Source: Shewanella basaltis
Lineage (GTDB): Bacteria > Pseudomonadota > Gammaproteobacteria > Enterobacterales > Shewanellaceae
Assembly (NCBI RefSeq): GCF_023283885.1
Contig: NZ_JAKILA010000003.1
Location: 1 to 64,000, forward strand
DNA: 64,000 nucleotides
Direction of reading: 5' to 3'
The translations under genes were made by a program, and so were the position numbers. Shown in pieces: positions 42,617 through 52,186 of the stretch; the stretch's first letter is position 1, and each line of letters opens with the position of its first letter. A model generated the notes under the pieces. The model ran no database searches. It saw nothing but the letters and a program-made list of their open reading frames with translations, and had not been told where the DNA came from.

Positions 42617-43243
42617 TTATGACAGTTTGTTATATTTAAAGCGATTCGCGACAACAGACCAACATAGCGCACATAGCAAGCCGCATATCAGACCCACTAG
42701 ATGGGACTCTGTGGCCACCCTGGCGTTAATTAATTCAGTGATACTTTCTGTAGCGCCAAAGTATTGCTCGTAGGCCACCTTAGCGATGACACCCACAAGC
42801 AGTAAGTAGCCAGAATAGTAGCCTTTGCGAATATCCATCATTGCACCAAAGGCAAATAAACCATGCAACATACCACTTAAGCCGACATAGGCTTTTAAAC
42901 CAGGGTAGAAAAGATATAACCCAATCCCTTCGAGTAGACATAAACACACAAATAACAAAACTAGTTTTTCAGGGTGACGCTTGTAGTGTACTTCGTGTAA
43001 AAACACAATGACCCAAAAACCAGCAAGATTCATCAACAAATGCCAAAGATTAGTATGTAATACATTTCCGGTGATTAAACGCCAGATCTCGCCCTGAGAA
43101 ATATTGTCATATTGGTAACTAAGATAGTGATCTATCGGCAGTATGGCAGGAGTGGGAATGTCAGCAGCAAACAGTGCGATACAGAGTAAACTGATCACCA
43201 CCAAAAAATGATAGGGTCCTACAGCGTTTGATTGTCTGGCCAA
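42617..43243 (-). CDS. rrtA: Rhombosortase (rhomboid-family protease)
   Basis: The 208-residue membrane protein has six spans, the rhomboid serine motif GLSGMLHG, NVLHTNLWHLLMNLAG in the second helix, and catalytic His in TESHLVGLICG. Short rhomboid-like proteins of this type in Shewanella and Vibrio process proteins bearing a GlyGly-CTERM tail at the inner membrane. No such substrate gene is adjacent. Confidence 0.87.
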   Translation of the reverse strand: MARQSNAVGPYHFLVVISLLCIALFAADIPTPAILPIDHYLSYQYDNISQGEIWRLITGNVLHTNLWHLLMNLAGFWVIVFLHEVHYKRHPEKLVLLFVCLCLLEGIGLYLFYPGLKAYVGLSGMLHGLFAFGAMMDIRKGYYSGYLLLVGVIAKVAYEQYFGATESITELINARVATESHLVGLICGLLCALCWSVVANRFKYNKLS

Positions 43244-43471
43244 AATTACCTCTAACAGTCCTTAGTTCAGAGTCAGTATAGATCTTCAATGAGCCATGAT
43301 CTATAACAGGGTTTCAAGGTTATTTGCAGCCAATGGTTGGCCGCATGCCTTGATTTAACAGTGTTAGCGTGAACATCATTCCATTAGCCAACATTAACAG
43401 CGGCTCAATAAGGGGCGTTTAGTTACCCTCATTTACCGTTATTTGAGTATAACATGGCCTAGGTATTCGTA

Positions 43472-44179
43472 TTACCCCATTTTACTGTTTAAAGAAGCCA
43501 TTACCGTGGCTTGATTTTGCAAATAATCGTCTAGTCCGCGTTGACGAAGTAAACAGGCCGGACAATCGCCACAACCTGTCCCTACAATACCGTTGTAACA
43601 GGTTAGGGTTTGATGTTGTACTAAGGCTAACTGTTGGTATTTATCAGCTAATGCCCAGGTTTCAGCCTTATTGAGCCACATTAATGGGGTCACAATCTTG
43701 ATTGGTTTGTCCATGCCAAGTGCCAGTGATTGTTGCATCGACTGAATAAATTCATTACGACAATCTGGGTAGCCAGAAAAGTCAGTTTCACACACCCCTG
43801 TGATAATGGTATCGCAACCTAATTGGTAGGCATAAATTCCTGCTAGCGTTAAGAATAAAATGTTACGCCCTGGCACAAAAGTGTTAGGTAAACCATTATT
43901 CATGAGTTCATGCGACACAGGGATGGCATCTCGGGTTAATGCTGAAATAGCTAACTCGTTTAACAGTGTGGTGTCCATCACTTTATGACTGACTAAATTG
44001 AGCTCAACAGCTAACGATTTTGCGACTTCTATTTCTTGACGATGACGTTGACCATAATCAAAGGTAATGCCATGCACTTCGTCATATTGTGTTAACGCTT
44101 GGATGAGGCAGGTGGTCGAATCTTGTCCGCCGCTAAATACAACTAATGCTTTGGTGGTGTTAGGTGTTGTGTTTGACAT
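43472..44179 (-). CDS. queC: 7-Cyano-7-deazaguanine synthase QueC
   Basis: The 235-residue enzyme converts 7-carboxy-7-deazaguanine to preQ0 with ATP and ammonia. The ATP loop [11 protein letters not shown] (14-24) and four zinc cysteines ([19 protein letters not shown]) near the C-terminus are seen. It is divergent from queE, which makes its substrate. Confidence 0.96.
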   Translation of the reverse strand: MSNTTPNTTKALVVFSGGQDSTTCLIQALTQYDEVHGITFDYGQRHRQEIEVAKSLAVELNLVSHKVMDTTLLNELAISALTRDAIPVSHELMNNGLPNTFVPGRNILFLTLAGIYAYQLGCDTIITGVCETDFSGYPDCRNEFIQSMQQSLALGMDKPIKIVTPLMWLNKAETWALADKYQQLALVQHQTLTCYNGIVGTGCGDCPACLLRQRGLDDYLQNQATVMASLNSKMG

Positions 44180-44380
44180 GAATATACTCTTAACGCTCTG
44201 ATAAACAACTGTTGATATAAGCTGTGCTTTTCAGAAAAAATCGAAAAGATATTTTACCTAAGGTGAGCCTAAGTGCAAAGCAAGCTGTGTAAATACTTGC
44301 AGCTAACGGTAAAATCCTCTATAAATGCCGCCCTGTTGTCTGTCTGGTGATATTACCCCGCAATAAAAGTAAGGTTAATG

Positions 44381-45049
44381 ATGAAATATCCAGTTAACGA
44401 AGTATTTGAAACAATACAAGGTGAAGGCTCCTTTACTGGGGTTGCGGCACTTTTCGTTCGCTTACAGGGCTGTCCTGTTGGGTGTGCATGGTGTGATACA
44501 AAGCAAACTTGGGATGTGTTAGCAGAAAATAAGGTCAGTGCTGAACAGGTTATACAGGTTGATGGCACCATTGGTCGCTGGGCAGAGCATACTGGTGCGA
44601 CATTAATTAACGCATTTTTGGAAAAAGGCTTTACCGCCAAGCATATTGTATTAACGGGTGGCGAGCCGTGTTTATATGATTTAACTGAAATGACTCACGA
44701 CTTTATTGCAGCAGGTTATCAAGTTCAAATCGAGACCAGTGGTACGTTTGAGGTTAAATGCCATGACGCCGTTTGGGTGACGGTATCGCCTAAAGTGAAC
44801 ATGAAAGGCGGATATAAAGTCCTTGAGCAAGCATTAGTGCGCGCCAACGAAATTAAACACCCAGTGGCTACAGAAAAACATGTTGAAGAATTAGATGCAC
44901 TGCTTAATGGCATTGATTTAACCGGCAAAACTATCTGCTTACAGCCAATTAGCCAAAAAGAACGTGCCACCGCATTAGCCATGAAAGTCTGTATTGCCCG
45001 CAACTGGCGCTTATCTATTCAGACTCACAAATACTTAAATATCGATTAA
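44381..45049 (+). CDS. queE: 7-Carboxy-7-deazaguanine synthase QueE
   Basis: The 222-residue radical SAM enzyme of queuosine synthesis has the cluster motif in LQGCPVGCAWCDTKQTW (C-x3-C-x2-C) at about 26-42, LTGGEPCLYDL for SAM binding and VSPKVNMKGGY. The start at 44381 is preferred over 44378 because AAGG is then six bases away and the product begins MKYPVNEVF like its relatives. Confidence 0.95.
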   Translation: MKYPVNEVFETIQGEGSFTGVAALFVRLQGCPVGCAWCDTKQTWDVLAENKVSAEQVIQVDGTIGRWAEHTGATLINAFLEKGFTAKHIVLTGGEPCLYDLTEMTHDFIAAGYQVQIETSGTFEVKCHDAVWVTVSPKVNMKGGYKVLEQALVRANEIKHPVATEKHVEELDALLNGIDLTGKTICLQPISQKERATALAMKVCIARNWRLSIQTHKYLNID

Positions 45050-45078
45050 ATTAATACTGCTTGTAGAATTAATAAAGC

Positions 45079-45106
45079 AATGCCGCGGATAATCTGCGGC
45101 ATTGTT
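45079..45106. terminator. Terminator between queE and the cysteine synthase-like gene
   Basis: AATGCCGC-GGATAATCT-GCGGCATT is a symmetrical hairpin between convergent genes; the T-run is weak. Confidence 0.65.
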
Positions 45107-45125
45107 GTCCTTACGCTATGAAAAA

Positions 45126-46187
45126 TTAAATCAACAAACCACTGTCATCAAATTGTTGCAGCTTTTGGCGGTAATGCTCAAAACAGCCAATGTTGCTGTC
45201 GATCCATTGCGGGTTATAGTAAGTATCTAAATACCGTTCACCAGCATCACAAATTAGCGTAACAATAGACCCTGTTTGTCCCGCCTGACGCATTTGAGTG
45301 GCTAACAGTAATGCGCCGTATAAATTGGTTCCTGTGGATGCTCCTGTTTTACGGCCAATCAGCTGCTCTAACCATTGGATGGTTGCAATGGATGCTGCAT
45401 CAGGTATTTGCAACATATTATCCACCACACCTGCAATAAACGATGGTTCGACACGTGGTCTACCAATTCCTTCAATTTTACTGCTCTTGTTACTGACTAT
45501 ACTGGCATCTCGCTGATGAAAATAGTCATAAAAAACGGAGTTTTCTGGGTCAACAACACACAATTGAGTCGACTGTTGTTGGTAGCGGATATAACGACCA
45601 ATGGTTGCGCTAGTTCCGCCTGTTCCGGGGCTCATTACAATCCAACTGGGAATAGGGTGGGGTTCTTTTTCCATTTGGTTAAAAATAGAGTCAGCAATAT
45701 TGTTATTGCCACGCCAATCTGTTGCACGTTCAGCGTAAGTAAATTGGTCCATATAATGACCATTCAGTTCACGAGCTAACTTTTCTGACTCGGCATACAT
45801 TTGGTTACTATTTTCGACAAAGTGGCACCGACCACCATAAAATTCAATTTGCTGAATTTTCTTTTTCGCTGTGGTTTGCGGCATTACCGCGATAAAAGGC
45901 AACCCCAGCAAGCGCGCAAAGTAGGCTTCTGAAACCGCTGTGCTGCCAGAGGATGACTCTATAATGGGGGTACCTTGTTTAATCCAGCCGTTACAAAGGG
46001 CATATAAAAAAAGCGAACGAGCCAACCTATGTTTTAAGCTGCCTGTTGGGTGAGTACTTTCATCTTTAAGATAAATATCTACGCCCACAAGTTGCGGTAA
46101 ATCTAATTTGATCAAGTGTGTGTCAGCAGAGCGTTGGTAATCCGCCTCAATTTTTGCAATGGCCTGATTGACCCAAGATGTTGGCAT
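45126..46187 (-). CDS. PLP-dependent cysteine synthase-family protein
   Basis: The 353-residue fold-type II PLP enzyme has the Schiff-base lysine in [12 protein letters not shown] (about 44-55), the substrate loop [14 protein letters not shown], the phosphate-binding loop [13 protein letters not shown] and [15 protein letters not shown] near the end. The sequence resembles the Cds1-like group, where members are cysteine desulfhydrases, more than CysK or CysM. The reaction is therefore uncertain: cysteine breakdown to sulfide or a beta-replacement. Confidence 0.85.
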   Translation of the reverse strand: MPTSWVNQAIAKIEADYQRSADTHLIKLDLPQLVGVDIYLKDESTHPTGSLKHRLARSLFLYALCNGWIKQGTPIIESSSGSTAVSEAYFARLLGLPFIAVMPQTTAKKKIQQIEFYGGRCHFVENSNQMYAESEKLARELNGHYMDQFTYAERATDWRGNNNIADSIFNQMEKEPHPIPSWIVMSPGTGGTSATIGRYIRYQQQSTQLCVVDPENSVFYDYFHQRDASIVSNKSSKIEGIGRPRVEPSFIAGVVDNMLQIPDAASIATIQWLEQLIGRKTGASTGTNLYGALLLATQMRQAGQTGSIVTLICDAGERYLDTYYNPQWIDSNIGCFEHYRQKLQQFDDSGLLI

Positions 46188-46370
46188 GAGAGAAACCCGT
46201 TATTCCAAAAGGGCATAAATCATAACTAAAATAAAACGTGAAAAATAGTATAGATGTGTAATGACATTTTACTGCATAGGCAGCCAAAGCTAGTAACAGT
46301 AACATACACGGTTAGGCAAGATGGTGAGATAAGGTGGGGAAACGCAATACACAAAGGAATGAAGGTAAAA

Positions 46371-46455
46371 TGGTGGAGGGAGAAGGATTCGAACCTTCGA
46401 AGGCGGAGCCGTCAGATTTACAGTCTGATCCCTTTGGCCACTCGGGAACCCCTCC
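46371..46455 (-). tRNA. tRNA-Tyr (GTA), third of three
   Basis: The 85-nt class II tRNA reads from GGAGGGGTTCCCGAGTGGCC to CTCCCTCCACCA, with anticodon GTA in CAGACTGTAAATCTG and a long variable arm. The CCA end is encoded. It is co-oriented with two more copies at 46484 and 46664. Confidence 0.97.
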
Positions 46456-46483
46456 ACAGCGAAAGAAAATAACAAAGAAAAGA

Positions 46484-46568
46484 TGGTGGAGGGAGAAGGA
46501 TTCGAACCTTCGAAGGCTGAGCCGTCAGATTTACAGTCTGATCCCTTTGGCCACTCGGGAACCCCTCC
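46484..46568 (-). tRNA. tRNA-Tyr (GTA), second of three
   Basis: It is identical to its neighbours except one base in the variable arm (CTCAGCC instead of CTCCGCC). Anticodon GTA; encoded CCA. Confidence 0.97.
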
Positions 46569-46663
46569 GCGCTTTTTCTTTATCACTTACTTTACTTTTA
46601 CACTTTTACACTTTAACGCTTTTTGTTGGCAACGGTCATTACCAACAAGTACAACAACGCAAA

Positions 46664-46748
46664 TGGTGGAGGGAGAAGGATTCGAACCTTCGAAGGCGGA
46701 GCCGTCAGATTTACAGTCTGATCCCTTTGGCCACTCGGGAACCCCTCC
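46664..46748 (-). tRNA. tRNA-Tyr (GTA), first of three
   Basis: This is the promoter-proximal copy of the leftward tRNA-Tyr cluster and has the same sequence as the copy at 46371. Spacers of 28 and 95 bp separate the three genes. Confidence 0.97.
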
Positions 46749-46872
46749 TCAATTGCGGCCGCCATAGTATGCACAAACCCTTTGTATGTAAAGTCTAAAA
46801 ATGAAAATTTTTTAAAGTTTTGATTTAATTGGTCGATAAAATATCAATGCGCAGTAGTGGTGATGTTTTTAT

Positions 46873-47370
46873 ATGCAAATTGGGTCAACATTAGTCAATG
46901 AGTTACAAATAGGTAGCCGATTAAACGAGGCGATTGAACATAATCGTCGCGGAGAATTTGGTTTACTATTGGCGATGCTATCGTCAGACACTCGAGACAT
47001 GGCTCAATTTCAATTTGACCTTGAACTCAACACAGACCAAAAGCTGCGAAAACAATTTGCTCTCCCTCCTGCACAGCGGCTGGTTGATGATATTTCCACA
47101 CATCCCAACCCAACTGATAACGCGCATGTGTTTTTACACCAAGGCGCACGCCAGTTTCAATTACAGCAAGCATTAACGCCAGAAGCCTTTGTTATTCGTG
47201 GTAAGCAACCCGATGCAATGGTGGAGGTATTGAGCAACTGTGATGAACTGACTAAACGTAAAGCGCTTAATCTTTATCAACAGCATAATGTGATAGAAGA
47301 CATGCATTTTCTTGAACAGTTGGCAACGCAGCGTAAAATTAGCCAGACCATAGCGTCAAGTTATGCTTAG
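46873..47370 (+). CDS. VC2046/SO_2500 family protein
   Basis: The 165-residue cytosolic protein matches the gammaproteobacterial VC2046/SO_2500 family by its N-terminal ELQIGSRLNEAIEHNRRGEF and central QLQQALTPEAFVI. It is mostly helical with no cysteines or membrane segments. Function unknown. The tRNA-Tyr genes lie upstream in the opposite direction. Confidence 0.82.
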   Translation: MQIGSTLVNELQIGSRLNEAIEHNRRGEFGLLLAMLSSDTRDMAQFQFDLELNTDQKLRKQFALPPAQRLVDDISTHPNPTDNAHVFLHQGARQFQLQQALTPEAFVIRGKQPDAMVEVLSNCDELTKRKALNLYQQHNVIEDMHFLEQLATQRKISQTIASSYA

Positions 47371-47461
47371 GGTTAAATCTGCTATTTGTGAGCTTGGCAA
47401 ATATAAAGGCCATTTGTTTCGGTTAGGATATTGCTCACTAACAACGCGTTGAGGTAGTGAG

Positions 47462-47752
47462 ATGATTAAGCAAATTAAAGAGCAACAAGCCAATAACGTC
47501 AATGACAGTTGTGCAGACTGTGGCAGTTTCGTTGACATTGGTGCGGTGGTAGAAGCCGATGATACCGTGTTGCAACTCAGTTTTAGTGGTAGTGATGCCT
47601 TGTTAAAAGCCAATACACTTCAAGAAGCCGCTTTACAGCGTTTTCCTGAAACCAAAGTCACAGTCACTCAACATAATGATCAATACGACCTAGTATTGGC
47701 TTTTGAATTTAGCGTCGAGAAGATGATTTTTCAGCTAGAGAACTCATTGTAA
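47462..47752 (+). CDS. YfcZ/YiiS (DUF406) family protein
   Basis: The 96-residue protein has CADCGSFVDIGAVVEADDTVL (16-36 region) and ends with VTVTQHNDQYDLVLAFEFSV, matching the DUF406 family. It is acidic and cytosolic. The conserved Cys-x-x-Cys could bind metal. No function is established to my knowledge. Confidence 0.87.
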   Translation: MIKQIKEQQANNVNDSCADCGSFVDIGAVVEADDTVLQLSFSGSDALLKANTLQEAALQRFPETKVTVTQHNDQYDLVLAFEFSVEKMIFQLENSL

Positions 47753-48086
47753 ACTGATAGGCTTGCAAATAACCTTGTGCAAATAAGGCGCAGTGCTTTT
47801 GGTATTGATGAACCGTAAATCAATGGTTTAGTTGCTTGCAAATTGAGCGAGTATATTGGCAATATTGCGACGATTTCATTGCTGTGCAGCTACAAAAAGT
47901 GTAATCTTCACGCTCAGCATTGGAGTATAGTAGCGTATGCTGATGTTCAGTTATTTTGATTGAACCCACGTTACTTAGATGCCTGCATATTCATGATGTG
48001 TGTAAAAATATAAAACAATAAAATCATTTTAAAATGATATCAAAAAACCCTTAAACAGCTATTTGTCGTTAAGCTTCGGGAATTAA
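47753..48086. other. Intergenic region, nothing recognised
   Basis: Besides AT-rich promoter-like sequence near 48000-48060 and TTTTAAAATGATATC-type short repeats, I see no gene, repeat family or terminator in this stretch. Confidence 0.4.
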
Positions 48087-50330
48087 ATGAATCGAAAAGA
48101 GCAGCAGCACTTGTTGGAATTAATTGTAAATTCCAGTGCTAAACAGCAAGGTGATTTTACCGCAACCTCTGAGTTGGTTTGCCAACACTTAAGAGTTCAA
48201 TTTGATGCTTCGTTTGTGTCTGTGTGGTTGCTCACTGACAATGATGGCGAGCACAATGTCGTCGGTAATACCAACACAAATGATTTGCATATTTGCGCTC
48301 AAAATTTAGTGGCAAGTTGTGTGGTTGACACACTTGAGCACCACCCCTCTTTACGCCAAACCACAAGCATAGACCCAGATTTCTTTAACCAACTTCGTTT
48401 ACATCGCTACATACTGTCAAGTGACGAACATCAACAACAGCTTGTAGAGCAGTTTTCGGCTTATTATCAACAGCATAATATTAGTAGTAGCCTAGATGTT
48501 GCCATTCGGATTAATGGCCATATAGAAGGGGTGCTGTCGATTGAACACACCGAGCCGCGAAAGTGGTTAAAAGCAGATATTCAGTTTGCCGTTCAGTGCG
48601 CAGATCAGTTGGCGTTAACCCTAGCGACTCGATATACATACGACAGTAATGAGCAAATTTATTTATTGCGTAACGCCGCTGAGCAATCAGAACATGTCGT
48701 GATGTTGGTCAATACCGACACAAAAATTGTTGAGTATGTTAACGGCGCCCATGAAAAAATGACAGGTCTTGCCAGACAGTCGATTGAGCACCATAGTGCA
48801 CTTAATCTTGATATTTTTAGAACAAATCCAAGGTTATTGGATGTCATTGTAAAAAAACTGCATGATAAAGAAGTTGTTAAAGGCAACATTAAACTGAGCC
48901 GCGTCGATGGCAGCCAATATTGGCTCAATTACCATATCACGCCATTTATTACCGAATTAGGCAAACACTACGCGTTAGTGTCAAGTTACGATAATTCCAG
49001 TGAATATATCCATAAAGCAGAGTTAGAACGCCTCGCTTGGCACTGTAATTTAACCGGATTACACAATCGTAGTTACTTTACCCCAGTATTAGACCGTGCC
49101 GTCGATGGGCATCTCATCTTGATCGATTTGATGGGCTTTAAACGTTTTAATGACACCCATGGGCATGAGCAAGGGGATGCGTTGTTAATTGAAGTGGCGC
49201 GTCGTTTGAAACATTTTTCTTTGACTAACAAGGCGATAGATGTAGCCAGAGTCGGTAGTGATGAGTTTGCTATTTTGCTACCTAACAATGTGGTTAAAGC
49301 CGGCGATACACTTGCCGACATAGAACAAATAGTTAAGCGTCTTTATTTAAATTTACAGATACCGGCGGTGATTTCCCGAGAAAAAGTGGAGCCTAAACCT
49401 GCCATCGCGGTGGTTGATATTCAATCGGTTGCTGGGATGTTTTCTCCTTTGTCTTGTGCCGACATCACCTTGCAATACGCAAAAAATAAATCTGAAATGC
49501 ATTATCAGTTTTTTAATGCGGATTTGCTCGATGCCTTTACCTACAATGCCGAGATTGAGCGCGATTTACAACAAGCGATTAAAGGACGAGAATTTGAGCT
49601 TTATTATCAACCTTTAATGGACTTGCAAAGCAATCAATATATTGGTGCTGAAGCGTTAATCCGTTGGCATCATCCTAAAAAAGGCGTGTTGTACCCAGGC
49701 TCATTTATCAATATTGCTGAACAAACCGGGATGATTATCCCTATGGGTGAATGGGTACTTGAAACCGCCTGTAAGCAGCTTAATTTGTGGCAGCACAAAA
49801 ATGTTAATATTGCCATGCACGTTAACGTAGCGGCAAGGCAGTTTTTTAGTGGTAATTTATACGAGCAAGTTTGGCGTTTGGTTACCCGTTATCGCATCAA
49901 ACCTAAAACATTAATTTTAGAAATTACAGAAACAGAATTAATGGGCGATATTCGCTTTGCCATAAACCTGTGCCACGAATTGGCTGAACTGGGTGTCGGC
50001 CTTGCCATTGATGATTTTGGAACGGGATACAGTTCAATGAAGTATTTAAAACAGTTCCCCATATCTAAGTTAAAAATAGATCGATCATTTATCATGGATA
50101 TTTCATCGAGCCGTGAAAGTCGTGAAATCGTCAGTGCAATTATTGCCATGGCAAAGGCATTGAATATCTCATTGACAGCAGAAGGCGTTGAGACCAAAGA
50201 GCAAGAAGCGTTTTTATCGTCTAGTGCATGTCATCATGCTCAAGGATACTTATACAGTCCAGCGGTGAGAGTCAGCGAATTTACCCAATTTATTGATAAT
50301 CACAGCGCTTGGGCACCACTGCACAATTAA
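48087..50330 (+). CDS. GAF-PAS-GGDEF-EAL cyclic-di-GMP protein
   Basis: The 747-residue protein has an N-terminal GAF-like domain (about 5-185), a PAS domain (about 190-305; VEYVNGAHEKMTGLAR), a GGDEF domain (about 315-470) and an EAL domain (about 485-735). The GGDEF signature is GSDEF near 390, so cyclase activity is possible but altered. The EAL part keeps EALIRW, ITETELMG, IDDFGTGYSSMKYL and KIDRSFI and should hydrolyse c-di-GMP. No membrane span; it is a cytosolic sensor. It is convergent with ychJ, whose 3' end overlaps by 4 bp. Confidence 0.92.
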   Translation: MNRKEQQHLLELIVNSSAKQQGDFTATSELVCQHLRVQFDASFVSVWLLTDNDGEHNVVGNTNTNDLHICAQNLVASCVVDTLEHHPSLRQTTSIDPDFFNQLRLHRYILSSDEHQQQLVEQFSAYYQQHNISSSLDVAIRINGHIEGVLSIEHTEPRKWLKADIQFAVQCADQLALTLATRYTYDSNEQIYLLRNAAEQSEHVVMLVNTDTKIVEYVNGAHEKMTGLARQSIEHHSALNLDIFRTNPRLLDVIVKKLHDKEVVKGNIKLSRVDGSQYWLNYHITPFITELGKHYALVSSYDNSSEYIHKAELERLAWHCNLTGLHNRSYFTPVLDRAVDGHLILIDLMGFKRFNDTHGHEQGDALLIEVARRLKHFSLTNKAIDVARVGSDEFAILLPNNVVKAGDTLADIEQIVKRLYLNLQIPAVISREKVEPKPAIAVVDIQSVAGMFSPLSCADITLQYAKNKSEMHYQFFNADLLDAFTYNAEIERDLQQAIKGREFELYYQPLMDLQSNQYIGAEALIRWHHPKKGVLYPGSFINIAEQTGMIIPMGEWVLETACKQLNLWQHKNVNIAMHVNVAARQFFSGNLYEQVWRLVTRYRIKPKTLILEITETELMGDIRFAINLCHELAELGVGLAIDDFGTGYSSMKYLKQFPISKLKIDRSFIMDISSSRESREIVSAIIAMAKALNISLTAEGVETKEQEAFLSSSACHHAQGYLYSPAVRVSEFTQFIDNHSAWAPLHN

Positions 50331-50812
50331 GAGGTTAGTGTTGCGCAGCAGTGTTTAAACTTTTTACCACTGTGGCATACGCAAGACTCGTTACGATTGG
50401 GTAAACGGGCTTGCATCTGTTTTCCCGTCGTGTAGAGCCAATGTCCATTGAGTTGCACAAATGACGACATCTCATATATCGCATCAATGTGTTTATTTGC
50501 TATGTACCACGCTTTAAACGTCACATCCCCTGTAGTATCAAATGGCGAGACCTTGGTAATGTGTAACCCTAACCATTGCGGACAATCTTTGGCTAATTGT
50601 TCTACGGTTAATCCTTGCCGAAAATCGGGGTGATGAGTCGCTATCAAATAGTCAAATTTGCCCACCACAAATGCGCAGTACCGTGAACGCATTAACTGCT
50701 CAGGTGATGTGGCTATCGCTTGTGTTAAATGAAGCGGTTGGCAGCAATGTTGGTATTGAGCCTTGCTTGCACAGGGGCATAGCTCCGCCGCGCTTATGTT
50801 AGGCTGACTCAT
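50327..50812 (-). CDS. ychJ: YchJ-family SEC-C protein
   Basis: The 161-residue protein has zinc-binding SEC-C motifs at both ends: CPCASKAQYQHCC (about 12-24) and CVCHSGKKFKHCC (about 143-155), with an NTF2-like middle (RSRYCAFVVGKFDYLIATHH). The ATG overlaps the upstream gene's stop (ATGA at 50809-50812), so the two are coupled. Function unknown. Confidence 0.93.
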   Translation of the reverse strand: MSQPNISAAELCPCASKAQYQHCCQPLHLTQAIATSPEQLMRSRYCAFVVGKFDYLIATHHPDFRQGLTVEQLAKDCPQWLGLHITKVSPFDTTGDVTFKAWYIANKHIDAIYEMSSFVQLNGHWLYTTGKQMQARLPNRNESCVCHSGKKFKHCCATLTS

Positions 50813-51411
50813 GGCTTAACACTCGTTTTTGTGATGGCAGTGGTGTTAAATTGGCGGCCATAATACAGATCAGGTACCGGTTTCGCATCATAATAAAATT
50901 TAGCTAAAGCATGGGTGTTTGAATCAACGCTTATTTGCCACTGACCTTTGTTATCCTTAGCAAAGACGGTTACAAATTTACCTGCAAATTCACTTACAGG
51001 TTCGCCCGAGTCTTTACCAGGATGAAAACGGACAAGATAATAACCAATGTCAGTTGCACTATTTTGGTCGACATGACGTACTGTCACTCTAAAATCGACT
51101 TCTAATTTGGCTTGTTTACGTTTAATTTTATCAAAAAATCGTGTGTATAATTTTAAGATATTTTGTTTGCCTGAAATAATATCCTTTTCTTGGGTTTCAG
51201 GAACGTATACTGCATTGTCTGTATAAATATGTTCAATACTGGAGAGGTCGAGCTGCTCAAAAGCTTGCGATAATTGGGTAAAATTAGCATTTAATTGCTT
51301 ATGGGGTAGCGATTCTGCCGCGGCAGAATTAAATAAGCTTATGCTTAAACATAGGCAAAGTAGAAAGTAAGTGTTAATACCTGTGTTAAATCGAAATAAT
51401 ATTTTTTTCAA
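50809..51411 (-). CDS. Secreted SnoaL/NTF2-like protein
   Basis: The 200-residue protein has a signal peptide (FLLCLCLSISLFNSAAAES) and a SnoaL/DUF4440-like domain: LSQAFEQLDLSSIEHIYTDN, then YVPETQEKDIISGKQNIL and a C-terminal beta sheet ending KGQWQISVDSNTHA. Probably periplasmic. It is coupled to ychJ by a 4-bp overlap. Confidence 0.82.
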   Translation of the reverse strand: MKKILFRFNTGINTYFLLCLCLSISLFNSAAAESLPHKQLNANFTQLSQAFEQLDLSSIEHIYTDNAVYVPETQEKDIISGKQNILKLYTRFFDKIKRKQAKLEVDFRVTVRHVDQNSATDIGYYLVRFHPGKDSGEPVSEFAGKFVTVFAKDNKGQWQISVDSNTHALAKFYYDAKPVPDLYYGRQFNTTAITKTSVKP

Positions 51412-51533
51412 TGTGTTTTCTCTATTTTATAGGTGAACGTGATACCCAAAACACTATACCGTGAGCGTAACTATAAATTATTCAATGATTTTGCCAAGCG
51501 CATAATCTTTACAAAGTATGTAGGAGGTAACCC

Positions 51534-52136
51534 ATGTCTTTTAGTGATGATGATTTATTTTTACGAGAGATGGCCGATGTCACCCCCTTAAAAGCTGACA
51601 ACATGAGTTTATCATCACAAACTTGGCTTAATCCATTAAGTGTTACAGATGCTCAGTTAGCCAAAAGGGCTGCAGCACAACAACATGAATTGTTACAGTT
51701 ATTACCCATAGATCCGCATTTGATTCAGCCACTGCAACCCGATGACATTGTCAGCTACAAAGCCGATGGTATTCAAGATGAAGTGTTTAAACAGTTAAGG
51801 CTGGGTAAATACCCCATCAAAACCGAGTTAGACATACATGAGTATCGGCTCAAGCAAGCTCGCGACAGCTTGGTTCGCTGTGTATTGAGTGCTTACGAGC
51901 GAGGCGAGCGAAATGTGCTGGTTATCCATGGTAAAGGTTATAAAAGCCTGCCTTATCCTGCGTTGATGAAATCAGCCGTGTGTCATTGGTTACAACAAAT
52001 CGATCCCGTAGTGGCTTACCATTCTGCTACGCGCCATCAAGGTGGGGTTGGTGCTGTGTTTGTTATGTTAAAAAAATCACCGCAAAAAAAGATTGAAAAC
52101 AGTGAATTAAATCGAAAAGGCAGTGGTTTTAGATAA
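51534..52136 (+). CDS. smrA: DNA endonuclease SmrA
   Basis: The 200-residue protein has a C-terminal Smr domain (about 100-185) with LDIHEYRLKQAR, VIHGKGYKSL and HQGGVGAVFVML, matching the LDxH, HGxG and GGxGA motifs. The N-terminal part (DDDLFLREMADVTPLK) is as in gammaproteobacterial SmrA. The family nicks DNA or RNA. AGGAGG lies seven bases before the ATG. Confidence 0.93.
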   Translation: MSFSDDDLFLREMADVTPLKADNMSLSSQTWLNPLSVTDAQLAKRAAAQQHELLQLLPIDPHLIQPLQPDDIVSYKADGIQDEVFKQLRLGKYPIKTELDIHEYRLKQARDSLVRCVLSAYERGERNVLVIHGKGYKSLPYPALMKSAVCHWLQQIDPVVAYHSATRHQGGVGAVFVMLKKSPQKKIENSELNRKGSGFR

Positions 52137-52166
52137 AAAACGGGCGCTACAATGGCGCCCGTTTTG
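52135..52166. terminator. Bidirectional terminator between smrA and the M2 peptidase gene
   Basis: AAAAAACGGGCGC-TACAATG-GCGCCCGTTTT is a symmetrical intrinsic terminator serving both convergent genes. Confidence 0.9.
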
Positions 52167-52186
52167 TGCATGTTATTAATAACGCG

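Noticed and set aside
44180..44380. preQ1 riboswitch between queC and queE
   Set aside because: I find no convincing preQ1 aptamer pattern in either direction, and these are synthesis genes controlled in other ways in many gammaproteobacteria.
46290..46798. Frames with a repeated VEGEGFEPSKAEPS phrase
   Set aside because: They are antisense readings of the three tRNA-Tyr genes.
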